From positions 744,001 to 808,000 of the forward strand of contig CAVSRU010000012.1 in NCBI GenBank assembly GCA_963730535.1: a stretch of DNA of 64,000 nucleotides. The letters run 5' to 3'. Of the stretch, positions 32,491-41,769 are shown piece after piece. Source of the stretch: DASSUW01 sp963730535 (GTDB lineage: Bacteria > Actinomycetota > Thermoleophilia > Solirubrobacterales > Solirubrobacteraceae). The position numbers were made by a program, and so were the translations under genes. Every line of letters begins with the position of its first letter. Position 1 is the first letter of the stretch. The notes beneath the pieces were generated by a model. That model was not told where the DNA came from. It was given only the letters and a program-made list of their open reading frames with translations, and did not search any database.

Positions 32491-33557
32491 TCCGGCGCCT
32501 GCGCGACTACTACCGCCAGTTCGAGGAGCTCTCGCAGGACGAGATCAGCCGCGAGCTGCGCGAGCGCCGCGACGCCGAGCGCGCCCAGGCGCTGTCCGAG
32601 GTCCCGCCGCTCGACCTCGCGTCGGCGACCTGGTACCAGCCGCCCGATGCCGAGGCGGTCAACGCCGCCACGTACGCGCTGCGCCGGGCGGTCAACGCGT
32701 ACCCCGACGACGCGCCGCTGCGCGAGGCGCTCGCCCGCCGCCACGGCCTCGAGCCGGCGCAGGTGGCGCCCGGACATGGTGCGGGAGAGCTGCTGCACGC
32801 CGCGTTCCGCGCGATCGCCGCCGACGGCGAGGTGGCGATCGCCTGGCCGGGCTGGGGGCCGCTCCCGAAGCTCGTACACGAGGCGGGCGGGACGCCGGTC
32901 CCCGTCCCGCCGGAGCTCGAGGCGCTCGCCGCCGCCGGAGCCCGCGCGGTGGTCCTCTGCTCGCCGAACGACCCGACCGGCGTCGCGATCCCGCCCGCCG
33001 ACCTCGAGGCGTTCGCGCGCGAGCTCGACGAATCCGCCTGGCTCGTCGTCGACGCCGCGCTGGCCGAGTTCGCCCCGCAGGAGCCCGACGCCGCGTCGCT
33101 GCTCGCGGCCCGCGAGCGCGTGCTCGTCGTGCGCTCGTTCTCGAAAGCCCACGCGATGGCGGGCTTCCGGGCCGGCTACGCGCTGGCGAGCGACGACGAC
33201 CTGCTCGACCGCCTGACGCCGGCGGGCGGGGTCTCGGCTCCCGCGCAGGCGGCGATGCTCTGGGCGATCGGCTATGGGGACGCCGTCGTCAGGCGCCGGC
33301 GCGCGGCGGCGGCACGCGAGCGGGAGCGGCTCGGGGAGCGGCTGCACGGCACGGCGTTCTCCTTCCCGGCCGGCCACGGCCCGCTCGTCTGGCTCACCTC
33401 TGCCGAGCACGACGGCGCGACCGTCGTGCGCCACCTGGCCGCCCAGCGGATCTTCGTCACCCCCGGCCAGGCCTGGGGCGACGAGCTTCACGTGCGGGTG
33501 ACGCTGCGGGACGCTGCGGCGACCGACCGGCTCGCGTCCGCGCTGCTCGAGCTCTGA
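32487..33557 (+). CDS. Class I/II PLP aminotransferase (HisC-like)
   Basis: A 356-residue fold-type I aminotransferase starting at GTG 32487. It shows NAYPDDAPLREALARRHGL, CSPNDPTGVAIP, VVDAALAEFAP and the PLP lysine in VRSFSKAHAMAGFRAGYALA, the pattern of histidinol-phosphate aminotransferases. No his genes are nearby, so the substrate is open. Its 3' end overlaps the convergent AraC gene by 70 bp. Confidence 0.85.
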   Translation: MIRRLRDYYRQFEELSQDEISRELRERRDAERAQALSEVPPLDLASATWYQPPDAEAVNAATYALRRAVNAYPDDAPLREALARRHGLEPAQVAPGHGAGELLHAAFRAIAADGEVAIAWPGWGPLPKLVHEAGGTPVPVPPELEALAAAGARAVVLCSPNDPTGVAIPPADLEAFARELDESAWLVVDAALAEFAPQEPDAASLLAARERVLVVRSFSKAHAMAGFRAGYALASDDDLLDRLTPAGGVSAPAQAAMLWAIGYGDAVVRRRRAAAARERERLGERLHGTAFSFPAGHGPLVWLTSAEHDGATVVRHLAAQRIFVTPGQAWGDELHVRVTLRDAAATDRLASALLEL

Positions 33558-34324
33558 CGCGCTCGCACCTCGGTCGGCGGCACGCCGGCGTGCGCCTTGA
33601 CGCGGCGCGAGAAGTGGTACACCGACCGGAAGCCCGTGCGCGAGGCGACCTCCTTGATCGGCAGGCCGGTGCTCTGGAGCAGGTCGACGGCGACGGCCAC
33701 GCGCCGCTCCCATAGGTACGCCATCGGCGTCGTGCCGAGCTCGGCCCGGAACCGGCGGACGAGGTGGGCGGGGCTCACGTGCGCCGCCCGGGCGAGCCGG
33801 TCGAGGTCGAGGCCGGGATCCCCGAGCTGGTCGTGGATCACCGCGCGCGCCCGCGGGACCAGACCCGCGGGGGGCGACTGCGCATCCGCCGCGTAGCGCC
33901 ACAGCGCCGCGAGGGCCAGCGCGCGCAGGAGCGGCCCGGGCGGCGCCTTCGCGGCGGCCACGGCCTGCTCGACGAGCGCGGCGAGCTCCGGCGACGTCGG
34001 CAGCGTCTCCGGGAGCTCGGCGAAGGCGGGCGGGACGGCGTCGCAGCCGACCTGGACCCAGCCGTGCCGGGTCGGACGGGCGTCGTCGAAGGCGAACGCC
34101 TCTCGGTGGCCGGGGAGCAGCAGGGCCGTCCAGCCGGGGCGCAGCGGCTCGCGCTCCTCGCCGTCGACCGCGATCCGCGCGCTGCCGTCGTGCACGAGCA
34201 CGAGCTGCACGTCGCGCTGGTTGCGCGGGCCCAGCCGCCCGCCCGGCGGATACACGACCTCGCCGACGCTCAACCGGCTGATGCGTAGATCAATCTCGGA
34301 CAACAGCGTGTGCATTGTGGCCAT
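33488..34324 (-). CDS. AraC-family transcriptional regulator
   Basis: A 278-residue regulator with an N-terminal cupin-like sensing domain (GGRLGPRNQRDVQLVLVHDG, WTALLLPGHREAF) and a C-terminal double helix-turn-helix (LDRLARAAHVSPAHLVRRFR and GLPIKEVASRTGFRSVYHFS). It is divergent from the PhyH-type oxygenase gene with 35 bp between starts, and probably controls it. ATG 34315 is an alternative start three codons later. Confidence 0.88.
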   Translation of the reverse strand: MATMHTLLSEIDLRISRLSVGEVVYPPGGRLGPRNQRDVQLVLVHDGSARIAVDGEEREPLRPGWTALLLPGHREAFAFDDARPTRHGWVQVGCDAVPPAFAELPETLPTSPELAALVEQAVAAAKAPPGPLLRALALAALWRYAADAQSPPAGLVPRARAVIHDQLGDPGLDLDRLARAAHVSPAHLVRRFRAELGTTPMAYLWERRVAVAVDLLQSTGLPIKEVASRTGFRSVYHFSRRVKAHAGVPPTEVRARQSSSSADASRSVAAASRSVTRT

Positions 34325-34352
34325 TGGCAGCAGGCCCGTCCAGGCGTAGCGT
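34324..34352 (+). promoter_or_regulatory. Promoter of the PhyH-type gene
   Basis: TTGGCA (34324-34329), 17 nt, TAGCGT (34347-34352), then 7 nt to ATG 34360. The -35 overlaps the start codon of the divergent AraC gene, as expected for a regulator controlling its neighbour. Confidence 0.5.
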
Positions 34353-34359
34353 GCTCGGC

Positions 34360-35242
34360 ATGGACATCACCGTCGATCAATACCGTCGCTACCGGGACGA
34401 CGGCTACCTGATCGTCCGCGGTGTGCTGGACGGCGACGAGGTCGCCGAGCTGCTCGAGCACGTCGACGCCGATCACGCCGGCGCCCTGCGCGTGCACATG
34501 CTGCACCGGCGCGAGGAGATCCACGAGCGCTACCTGCTCCACCCGCGGATCCTCGACGTCGTCGCCGGCCTCGTCGGGCCTGACGTCCTCGCCCTCCAGA
34601 CGATGCTCTTCGTCAAGGGTCCCGGTAGTCCCGGGCAGGGCTACCACCAGGACTCGTACCACATCGTCACCCAGCCGGACACGCTGATCGGCGCCTGGGT
34701 GGCGCTCGACCGCGCCGACGAGGAGAACGGCTGCGTGTGGGTCACGAGCGGCAGCCAGCACGAGCCGGTCTACCCCGACGCGGACGAGAGCCGAGGCCAC
34801 GGCGGCGACACGATCCTGGCCGACATCCCGTCGGTCAGCGGGCGCCGACGATCCCGACGAGAGCCGCAACGGCCTCACGCCGGTCGCCGCCCGTTACGCG
34901 GGCCGCGAGCGCCCGGCCGTGCTCGAGCCGGGCGACGCCGTGTTCTTCGGCGGCCACGTCCTGCACCGCTCGCACGCCAACCGGAGCGCGACGCGCTCAC
35001 GCCGCGCGTTCGTCGCGCACTACTGCAACGCCCGCTCGTTCGTGCCGTGGGACGACGAGCCGCTCGAGGACGGGGGCGGGGCGAACGACCGCCACATCCT
35101 CGCCCGCGGCTCGACGCACCTGCCGTACGCGACGTCCCGCTTCGGTCAGCTCCCGAGGATGTCCCAGGCGGTCCAGAGCGCCTCGTCGAGGAACAGCTCC
35201 GGGACGTTGGGGACGCCGACCGCGACGAGCGCGATGCGCTGA
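34360..35242 (+). pseudogene. Phytanoyl-CoA dioxygenase (PhyH) family gene with a +1 frameshift
   Basis: The first frame encodes residues 1-160 (YRRYRDDGYLIVRGVLDGDE; the iron ligands His and Asp in GYHQDSYHI; GAWVALDRADEENGCVWV). Just after PSVSG the frame is lost, and the family match resumes in the next frame as ADDPDESRNGLTPVAARYAG, then EPGDAVFFGGHVLHRSHANRS, which holds the distal iron His. Removing one G from the GGG at 34840-34842 restores a single frame through to 35242. This is either a real recent mutation or a homopolymer sequencing error. The 3' 97 bp overlap the convergent B3/B4 gene. Confidence 0.8.
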
Positions 35243-35742
35243 GTCTTCTTCGTGACCGCCGCCCGCGGCAGCGGCTCGCCGAACAGGGTGGCGAGCGGGC
35301 CCTCCTCGTCGGCGACGATCAGCCGCTCCTCCTCGCGGACCTCTGGTGCGCCGACCACGCGGGCGGCGTCGAACGCCCACACGCCGACGCCGGTCTCCAT
35401 CACCGCCACCGTCAGCGCGTCGTCGACGGTGCCCTGCGACCGCAGGCCGCCCTCGCGCATCCGCCGCAGGGCGACCGCCTCGGCGGGGACCCGCACGATG
35501 TCGGGGTCGAGCCCGATGTGGCGGAAGAAGACGCGGTGCAGATGCGGCACCTCGCGCCGCCGCAACTCGATCGCCTGCGCGCCGCGCATGCGGTCGGCCA
35601 TCGCCCGCAGGCGCTCGCGCAGCTCCGGCGAGGAGCGGCCCGGGGTGGCGGCCACCTCGGTCCAGGCCAGCCGCAGCCCCGGGTGCTCGGCCGCCACGGC
35701 CGGCGCCACGAGCCCTCGCCGCAGGTCCGGGCCCTCGCTCAT
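35146..35742 (-). CDS. B3/B4 tRNA-binding-domain protein
   Basis: A 198-residue protein from ATG 35742 consisting of a free-standing B3/B4 fold as found in the PheRS beta subunit: FFRHIGLDPDIVRVPAEAVALRRM, LRSQGTVDDALTVAVMETGVGVWAFDA and VAVGVPNVPELFLDEALWTAWDIL. Stand-alone versions are thought to act in amino-acid or nucleotide editing, though function is unproven. It is the last gene of the Mce operon, overlapping the redoxin-like gene by 4 nt (ATGA), which may be incidental. Confidence 0.8.
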   Translation of the reverse strand: MSEGPDLRRGLVAPAVAAEHPGLRLAWTEVAATPGRSSPELRERLRAMADRMRGAQAIELRRREVPHLHRVFFRHIGLDPDIVRVPAEAVALRRMREGGLRSQGTVDDALTVAVMETGVGVWAFDAARVVGAPEVREEERLIVADEEGPLATLFGEPLPRAAVTKKTQRIALVAVGVPNVPELFLDEALWTAWDILGS

Positions 35743-36305
35743 CCCAGCTCCCGGACCGCCGTCTCCAGCTCCGCGGCGTCCTGGGTCCCAAGCAGCGTCC
35801 GCCGCACCTTCCCGCCGCGCTCCGCGAGCGTGACGACCGGGCAGACCGCCACGGCGTAGGCGTTGGCGACCGCTCCGTCGCGGTCGTGGCCGACCGGCAG
35901 GCGCCATCCGCGCTCGCGCACGCGGCGCCGCAGCGCGTCGCGGTCGCCGCGGATCGCCACCGCGGCGAACTGGACCCGCGGGAATCGCGGCCGCAGCTTG
36001 TCGAGCACGTCGATCTGGTCGTCACAGCGGTCGGCCGGCTCGGCGAAGAAGCCGAGCACCACCGGGCCGCGCTCGGCCAGCTCGCAGCTGTTGAGGATGT
36101 CCGGGCCCCGCACCCGGCACGCGCGGTCGGAGAGGTTCGCGTCGCCGTCCAGGCGCGACAGCGCCAGCGGCGCGGCGAACGCTGGCAGCTCGCCCCCCGC
36201 GGCGACGCCGCGCGACCCAGGGCCCTCGGTGCGGACGGAGTTGACCGTGATGTAGGCGATCGCCGCGATCGCCAGCACGCCGACGATCAGCCCCGGGCGC
36301 CTCAC
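35739..36305 (-). CDS. Membrane-anchored redoxin-like protein lacking the CxxC motif
   Basis: A 188-residue protein: N-terminal helix (GLIVGVLAIAAIAYITVNSV), then an extracytoplasmic thioredoxin-like domain (PVVLGFFAEPADRCDDQIDVLDKLRPRFP, VQFAAVAIRGD, AVAVCPVVTLAERGGKVR). The TlpA-type W-C-x-x-C is replaced by AEPADRC, leaving one Cys; another precedes the cis-Pro (VCPVV). It may still do one-Cys redox chemistry or be a structural partner. Overlaps the RND gene by 4 nt (GTGA). Confidence 0.75.
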   Translation of the reverse strand: MRRPGLIVGVLAIAAIAYITVNSVRTEGPGSRGVAAGGELPAFAAPLALSRLDGDANLSDRACRVRGPDILNSCELAERGPVVLGFFAEPADRCDDQIDVLDKLRPRFPRVQFAAVAIRGDRDALRRRVRERGWRLPVGHDRDGAVANAYAVAVCPVVTLAERGGKVRRTLLGTQDAAELETAVRELG

Positions 36306-38911
36306 GCGGGGAGCGCCGGCGCGGCCGGCGCGTCGACGGCGCGCACCGCCGCCCGCCGCTCGGCGAGCACGAGGACGGCCGGCAGGACCGCCAGCACGCC
36401 CAGCAGCGACACCGTGAGGTCGACGACCGTGACGAGCCCGAAGTCGCGCAGCATGCGCACGTCGGAGAGCGCGAGCACCGCGAAGCCGGCGATCGCCGTC
36501 GACCCCGAGGCGAGCACCGCCGCGCCGGTCGAGCGGTACGTGCGGCGCAGCGCCTCGGCGGGGTCGAAGCCGGCCGCGCGCTCGGCCTCGAAGCGAGCGG
36601 ACAGCAGCACCGCGAACTCGGTCGAGATCGCGAGCACCAAGGCGCCGAGCGCGGCGGACAGCGGGTTCAGCGGCACGCGCAGGAGGAAGAGCACGAGCGC
36701 CGACCACCCGGTGGCGAGGGCGATCGGCACGAGCGGCACCCACGCCCGCTGCCAGGAGCGCCGCCACGAGCCGACGCGACGGCGGCCGACCACGAGCAGG
36801 ACCCCGAGCACGGCGAGCAGGCCGAGCAGCAGCGTCGCGAGCCGCCGCAGCGGGTCTGAGAGGTTCGCGTTGGCCTCGGCGGCGAGCACCGGCAGGCCCG
36901 CCAGGCGGGCCGTGACGCCGGCGGGCGGGTCGAGCCGGTCGCGCAGGTCGTCGATGATCTCCTGCTGGCGCTCGAGCGAGACGAGCCGGATGCCGAACGC
37001 GAGCGCGGCCGTCCGGCGGTCCTCGGTGATCACGGCGCGCGAGAAGTACGGCGGCACCGCGTCGAGCAGCGCTCGGATCCGCTCCCGGTCGCCCGCCGCC
37101 TGCTCGCTGCGGAAGAGGTCCGAGAGCGACAGCGCCGGGCACAGCTCGGCCCGCGCGCAGCCCCGCTCGGCCGAGTAGCCGTAGCGCCGAAGCACGGCGG
37201 TCTGGTAGTCGCGCATCCACCTGACCACGGCGGGCTGGGTGAGGTCGGCGCCGTCCACGACCACGTCGACCTCGCCGGCCACCCCGGTCGCCTCCTGGAG
37301 CGCCTGGAGGTCCTCGACGGCCCGCAGGTCCTGCGGCACGAGCCGCTCGATGTCCGACACCACCTCGGTGCGCGAGTCGACGGCCCAGCCGGCGGCCGCG
37401 AGCGCCAGCCCGACGAGGAGCACGCGACCGGGGCGCCGAAGGGCGGTCCGCACCGCCGCGCCGCCGGCGCGCCGCGCCGGGCGCGCGAGCGCGCGGCCAG
37501 GGCCCTCGAGCAGCTCTCCGGCTCCCCGCAGCGACCGCGTGAGCGGGCCGTCGCCGGCCGTTGCGCCGCGCCCGAGCGAGAGCGCCGCGGTGCCGGCCGT
37601 GAGCGCCAGCGCGAACGCGATCCCGATCCCGGCCACAAGCAGCAGGCCGAAGCTGCGGACCATCGGCACGGGCGAGAGGAGCAGCACGAGGAAGCCGACG
37701 CCGGTGGCCAGCGCCGCGGTGGCGATCACCGGCCCCGCCACCCGGGCGGCCCGCGGCGCGTCGCCCTCCTCCTCCACGCGCGCCTGGTACTGGATCGCGT
37801 AGTCGACGCCGAGGCCGAGCAGGACCGGCAGGGCGGCGATCGAGGCCATGGTCAGCGGCGCGCCCAGCAGGCTCATCCCGCCGAATGTCACCGCCACCGC
37901 TGCGAGCGCGACCGCCAGCGGCACCAGCCGCAGGCGGCTGCGGAAGACGAGCGCGAGCACCACCGCCATCAGCACGAGGCCGATCAGCAGCAGCCGCAGC
38001 GTCGACCCCGCCAGCGCGTCGGCGAGGTCCTCGGCTACCACGGGAGCGCCGGTCACCGTGTACGTCGCGTCGCCCTTCATGTCCCACTGCGGCATCTGGA
38101 CGGCCTCGCGCACGAGCGCCACGGCCTCCGCCCGCTGCTCGTCGGAGAGGTCGGGCTTGAGGCGCACCTGCACGACCGCCGCCTCCGCCGACGGCAGCAG
38201 GTACGCGAACCGCGCCTTCGGCGTCGTCGCCCCGCGCGAGGGGTCGAAGTACAGGGCGGAGATGAAGTTCGGGTCGTCGACGCTCGGCAGCCCCGTGAGC
38301 CCGAGGCCGTAGCGCAGGTTGATCTGGAGCAGGTCGCGGACGAACCCGGCGTAGACCAGCTGGCGGGCCGAGGCCGCCACCCGCTGCTGCTCGGCGCGCG
38401 ACTTGCCCTGCGCCTTGGCCACCTTGCGCGCCGCCCGGGCCGCGCGGGCCGCCTCGGCCGCCTTGGCCTGCGACTGCGCCTGGATCTGCGAACGGATCTC
38501 GCCGGCCGACGCGTTGGCGAACGTGCCGGGCCCGTACACGACCTGCACGGGCTTGAGCTCGGCCAGCCGGTCGCACGGCGAGCCGCGACCGCCCGGCGCC
38601 GTCTCCCCCTCGGGCTTGTTGCCCGACAGGCACCCCTCGAGCCCGATCAGCCGCCCGAGGTTGGAGGTCAGCAGGATGTCGGGGAGCTCGCCGCGGACGA
38701 GCACGACGACCGAGTGGTCGCCGAAGCGCTCGCGATAGCGCTCGGTCGCCTGGTACGAGTCCGCGCCGCGGCCCACGAGCGTCTCCGTCGCCGCGCTCGG
38801 CTCGAGCCGCAGCGCCAGCAGGCTGCCGGCCACCGCGAGCAGGGCGACCGCGGCCAGCACCCGTCCCGGCCGGCGGGCCGACGCCCGCGCGATCCCCTCG
38901 AACAGCCTCAT
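36302..38911 (-). CDS. RND-superfamily (MmpL/HpnN-like) lipid transporter
   Basis: An 869-residue protein with the RND duplication: TM1, a large extracytoplasmic domain containing a long Ala/Lys/Arg coiled coil (about residues 130-180), five helices with the GVDYAIQYQARVEEE proton-relay-type motif, then a second TM, domain and five-helix bundle (AISTEFAVLLSARFEAER). It belongs to the MMPL/HpnN group that moves lipids. Being encoded 21 nt after the sixth Mce gene, it probably hands lipid to or takes it from the Mce machine. Confidence 0.9.
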   Translation of the reverse strand: MRLFEGIARASARRPGRVLAAVALLAVAGSLLALRLEPSAATETLVGRGADSYQATERYRERFGDHSVVVLVRGELPDILLTSNLGRLIGLEGCLSGNKPEGETAPGGRGSPCDRLAELKPVQVVYGPGTFANASAGEIRSQIQAQSQAKAAEAARAARAARKVAKAQGKSRAEQQRVAASARQLVYAGFVRDLLQINLRYGLGLTGLPSVDDPNFISALYFDPSRGATTPKARFAYLLPSAEAAVVQVRLKPDLSDEQRAEAVALVREAVQMPQWDMKGDATYTVTGAPVVAEDLADALAGSTLRLLLIGLVLMAVVLALVFRSRLRLVPLAVALAAVAVTFGGMSLLGAPLTMASIAALPVLLGLGVDYAIQYQARVEEEGDAPRAARVAGPVIATAALATGVGFLVLLLSPVPMVRSFGLLLVAGIGIAFALALTAGTAALSLGRGATAGDGPLTRSLRGAGELLEGPGRALARPARRAGGAAVRTALRRPGRVLLVGLALAAAGWAVDSRTEVVSDIERLVPQDLRAVEDLQALQEATGVAGEVDVVVDGADLTQPAVVRWMRDYQTAVLRRYGYSAERGCARAELCPALSLSDLFRSEQAAGDRERIRALLDAVPPYFSRAVITEDRRTAALAFGIRLVSLERQQEIIDDLRDRLDPPAGVTARLAGLPVLAAEANANLSDPLRRLATLLLGLLAVLGVLLVVGRRRVGSWRRSWQRAWVPLVPIALATGWSALVLFLLRVPLNPLSAALGALVLAISTEFAVLLSARFEAERAAGFDPAEALRRTYRSTGAAVLASGSTAIAGFAVLALSDVRMLRDFGLVTVVDLTVSLLGVLAVLPAVLVLAERRAAVRAVDAPAAPALPA

Positions 38912-38932
38912 GCCAGGTTCGAAGATAGTGGG

Positions 38933-40438
38933 CTACCGCTCGTTGACGTGCGGGTACTGCGTGGTCTCGCCGCCGAACGTGTACGGCCCCTGGAGGCGGC
39001 ACGGAACCGCGGTCTGGGCCCCCGGCCGGCCCGCGAAGCCGAACTGGATGATCCGGTCGAGCAACTCAGCCGGGATCAGGTCGGTCGGGATCGGGACCGG
39101 GAGCGGGACCGTCGAGGGCGCCGGCACGTTGGTGATGGTCGGCACGCCGGAGCTGCAGTGGCGGTTCTCGAACACCGGCAGGCCGCGCCGCAGCTGGTCG
39201 AAGTTGCCCGGCTTGGCGTACGCGTTCGGGCGGTTGCTGCCGATCCGCCGCGGATAGACGGCGAGGTTCTCCGGGTTCAGCGGGTTCGTCGTGCGCAGGT
39301 AGTGGACGCCGGACGGGTCCTTGGCCTGAGTGCCCGCCACCGTGTTGGCGAAGAACGCCGTCAGTTCGCGCTTGTAGAGCCCGATGAACTCCAGCAGCGG
39401 TGTGACCTGGCGCATCGCCGGGTCGAGCTGTGCGATCAGCGGGCGGGCGTCCTCGAGGATGCGCTCGGCGGCCGGGAAGCCGGTGCGCGACGCGGTGATG
39501 AGCGGGTTCAGCTCCCGGAACAGCGCCTCGAGGTCCGGCGATAGGGCGCCGAGGTCGCGCAGCGTCGGGCTCAGCTCGCGCGCGGCGGGCCGCAGCTGGG
39601 TGACGAGCGGATCCGTGTCACGGGCGAACTCGGCCAGGCGGTCGAGCGTGACCGCCGACTCGCGCTCGAAGGTGGGGAGCGCGAGGAACGCCTGCTTGAG
39701 CTCCTCGTCGCGCGAGGCGGTGGCGGCGAACACGCGGTTCGAGTTCTCGATCAGCGACCGGAGCTGGTCGCCGCGGTCGGTCAGCGCCTCGAACACCACG
39801 CCGGTGTTGGAGATCAGGCCGGTGACCGCCCCCTCCTGGCGGTTGAGGATGTCGACGAGCGTCGCGGTGTCCTCGGCGAACGGGCCGAGGTTGCCGAGCG
39901 CGTCGTTGACGTCGCGACCGTGGTCGCCGATGCCCTTGGCCTGCTCGATCATCCACGACTGGAACGCTCGCCGCGTGTCGGCGTCGAACGTGCGGTAGAT
40001 CTCGTCGAGCTGCACCGTGGGCGAGATCTGCGACACGGCCAGCGAGCCGCCATCCGGGACCGGCTCGGCGTCGTCGGTCCCCGGAGTGAGCTCGATGTAC
40101 GTCTCCCCCAGCAGCGTCTTCTGGCGCAGGACGGCGCGGGCGTCCGAGGGCATCGGCGCATAGCGCGACTCGAGCTCGATCGTCACCGTCGAGCGGCCCG
40201 TTTGGTTGTCGGGCTCGATCGTCTTGACCTTGCCGACCGGCACGCCGGAGATGCGCACGTCGGCCTCGGTGGCCAGCGCCGTGGCCTCGGCGAACGACGT
40301 GGTGAAGCGGTAGCCCTGCGGCTTGAGCGGGATCGGGCCGCCGAAGGCCAGCCACAGGAAGAGCAGCAGCCCGAAGCACGACAGCGCGAAGATCACCATG
40401 GCGGCGATGCGGGCGAAGGAGGGGGCGGCCTTGTTCAC
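38933..40438 (-). CDS. Mce/MlaD-family protein 6 (last of six)
   Basis: A 501-residue protein: N-terminal anchor helix, MCE domain (YRFTTSFAEATALATEADVRISGVPVGKVKTIE ... TYIELTPG in overlapping parts), a long helical region, and a Pro-rich C-terminus (NVPAPSTVPLPVPIP) with Cys residues. It starts at GTG 40438, overlapping the previous Mce gene by 4 nt. In Mce transporters six such proteins form the hexameric tunnel for lipid across the cell envelope; each position is filled by a different protein here. Confidence 0.92.
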   Translation of the reverse strand: MNKAAPSFARIAAMVIFALSCFGLLLFLWLAFGGPIPLKPQGYRFTTSFAEATALATEADVRISGVPVGKVKTIEPDNQTGRSTVTIELESRYAPMPSDARAVLRQKTLLGETYIELTPGTDDAEPVPDGGSLAVSQISPTVQLDEIYRTFDADTRRAFQSWMIEQAKGIGDHGRDVNDALGNLGPFAEDTATLVDILNRQEGAVTGLISNTGVVFEALTDRGDQLRSLIENSNRVFAATASRDEELKQAFLALPTFERESAVTLDRLAEFARDTDPLVTQLRPAARELSPTLRDLGALSPDLEALFRELNPLITASRTGFPAAERILEDARPLIAQLDPAMRQVTPLLEFIGLYKRELTAFFANTVAGTQAKDPSGVHYLRTTNPLNPENLAVYPRRIGSNRPNAYAKPGNFDQLRRGLPVFENRHCSSGVPTITNVPAPSTVPLPVPIPTDLIPAELLDRIIQFGFAGRPGAQTAVPCRLQGPYTFGGETTQYPHVNER

Positions 40439-41769
40439 CCGTCACCCTGCGTCGACGAGGGACAGATCTCTTCTTCCGTCGGTGCGTTCAGCAGCTCGAC
40501 GAGCGTCCCGAGCGGCGGGTTGGCGTCCGCGACGACCTGGAGCAGCTGGGCGGTGTTGCAGGAGAGCACGACGAGGCCGTGGCGGATCGGGCCGTGGGCG
40601 TCCTGCGTCGCGAACACCGTGGCGCCGACGTGGTTGGCCCAGGAGAGCCAGAACAGGTAGCCCTCGCGCGTGTTGCCGGGCGGGTTGTACGCGAGCGTGT
40701 TCACGAGCGCGTTGAGCACGCGGAAGGTGCGCGTGAGGTCCGGCGTGACGGCGGCGAGGTCGCGCAGCGCGGGGCGCAGATCACGCGCCATGGGGAGCGC
40801 GGCGCGCGTGAACGGGCGCAGCTGGTCGCGGATGATCGGGGTCGTCTCGGTCAGGAAGGGGCGCGTCTGGCGCAGCGCCGGCCCGAGCGCGCGGGCCGCC
40901 GGCCGAAGGTCCTGGAGCGTCGGCCCGAGCTCCGTAGCCATCGCGTCGGCGCTGGCCAGCGCCTTCTGCGTGGCGTCGAGCGCGGAGGGCAGCTCGCGCA
41001 GCGAGGCGCGGATGTTCGCGTCCTGGTTGGCGAGCGTGGCGAACACGGCGTTCGAGTTCTCCACGAACTCCGCCACCTGGTCGTCCTTGCTGCCCAGCTC
41101 CTCCATCAGCAGCGAGAAGTTGTGGATCACGCGCTTGATGTTCTGGCGGCGCTCGGCGAGCTGCTCGTTGACCTGGCGCGCGTAGCGGGCCGTCGGCTCG
41201 ATCCGCCGGATCGTCTGCGCGAGCTCGCGCCCGTTGCCGCCCAGCCCCCGCGCGCCGTCGCCCAGCAGGATGCGCAGGTAGTCGCGGGTGTCGGCGTCGA
41301 GCGACGCGAGGATCTCGTCGAGGTTGACGTCGGGCATCGTCTGGGACGCCGGGATGCGCTGGCCGTCCTCCAGCTCGCCGGCCGCGCGCGTGCCCGGCGT
41401 CAGCTCGGCCACCATGTCCTTGAGCCCAGTCTTCGGCCGCAGCAGGATCGTCGCGTCGCGGTAGATCGTCGCGTGGTCGCGCTCGATCTTCAGGCCGACG
41501 ATCGCCTTGCCGTTCTCGAGCTTGACGCTCGAGATCTGTCCGACCTCGACGCCGGCGATGTTGACGGTCTGGCCCTGGCCCGGCGTGACGGCCTGGGCGG
41601 TCTCGAGCTCGGCCTCGACCTCGCGGAAGTCCGCTCCCAGCACCGGTACGCCGTCCGGCAGCGTGAACCGCTGGTTGCCGAGGATGACCACCGCGACGAT
41701 CAGCGAGACGAGGATCAGCCCCAGGACGGCCGCGAAGTCGCGCAGGTGCTTGCGGATCGCGGTGCTCAT
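40435..41769 (-). CDS. Mce/MlaD-family protein 5
   Basis: A 444-residue protein: anchor helix LGLILVSLIVAVVILG, MCE domain (VNIAGVEVGQISSVKLENGKA, LKDMVAELTPGTRAAG), then a helical needle region of about 200 residues with regularly spaced Leu (LRPAARALGPALRQTRPFL). The C-terminus holds two Cys (LSCNTAQ, EEICPSS). Overlaps both neighbours by 4 nt. Confidence 0.92.
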   Translation of the reverse strand: MSTAIRKHLRDFAAVLGLILVSLIVAVVILGNQRFTLPDGVPVLGADFREVEAELETAQAVTPGQGQTVNIAGVEVGQISSVKLENGKAIVGLKIERDHATIYRDATILLRPKTGLKDMVAELTPGTRAAGELEDGQRIPASQTMPDVNLDEILASLDADTRDYLRILLGDGARGLGGNGRELAQTIRRIEPTARYARQVNEQLAERRQNIKRVIHNFSLLMEELGSKDDQVAEFVENSNAVFATLANQDANIRASLRELPSALDATQKALASADAMATELGPTLQDLRPAARALGPALRQTRPFLTETTPIIRDQLRPFTRAALPMARDLRPALRDLAAVTPDLTRTFRVLNALVNTLAYNPPGNTREGYLFWLSWANHVGATVFATQDAHGPIRHGLVVLSCNTAQLLQVVADANPPLGTLVELLNAPTEEEICPSSTQGDG

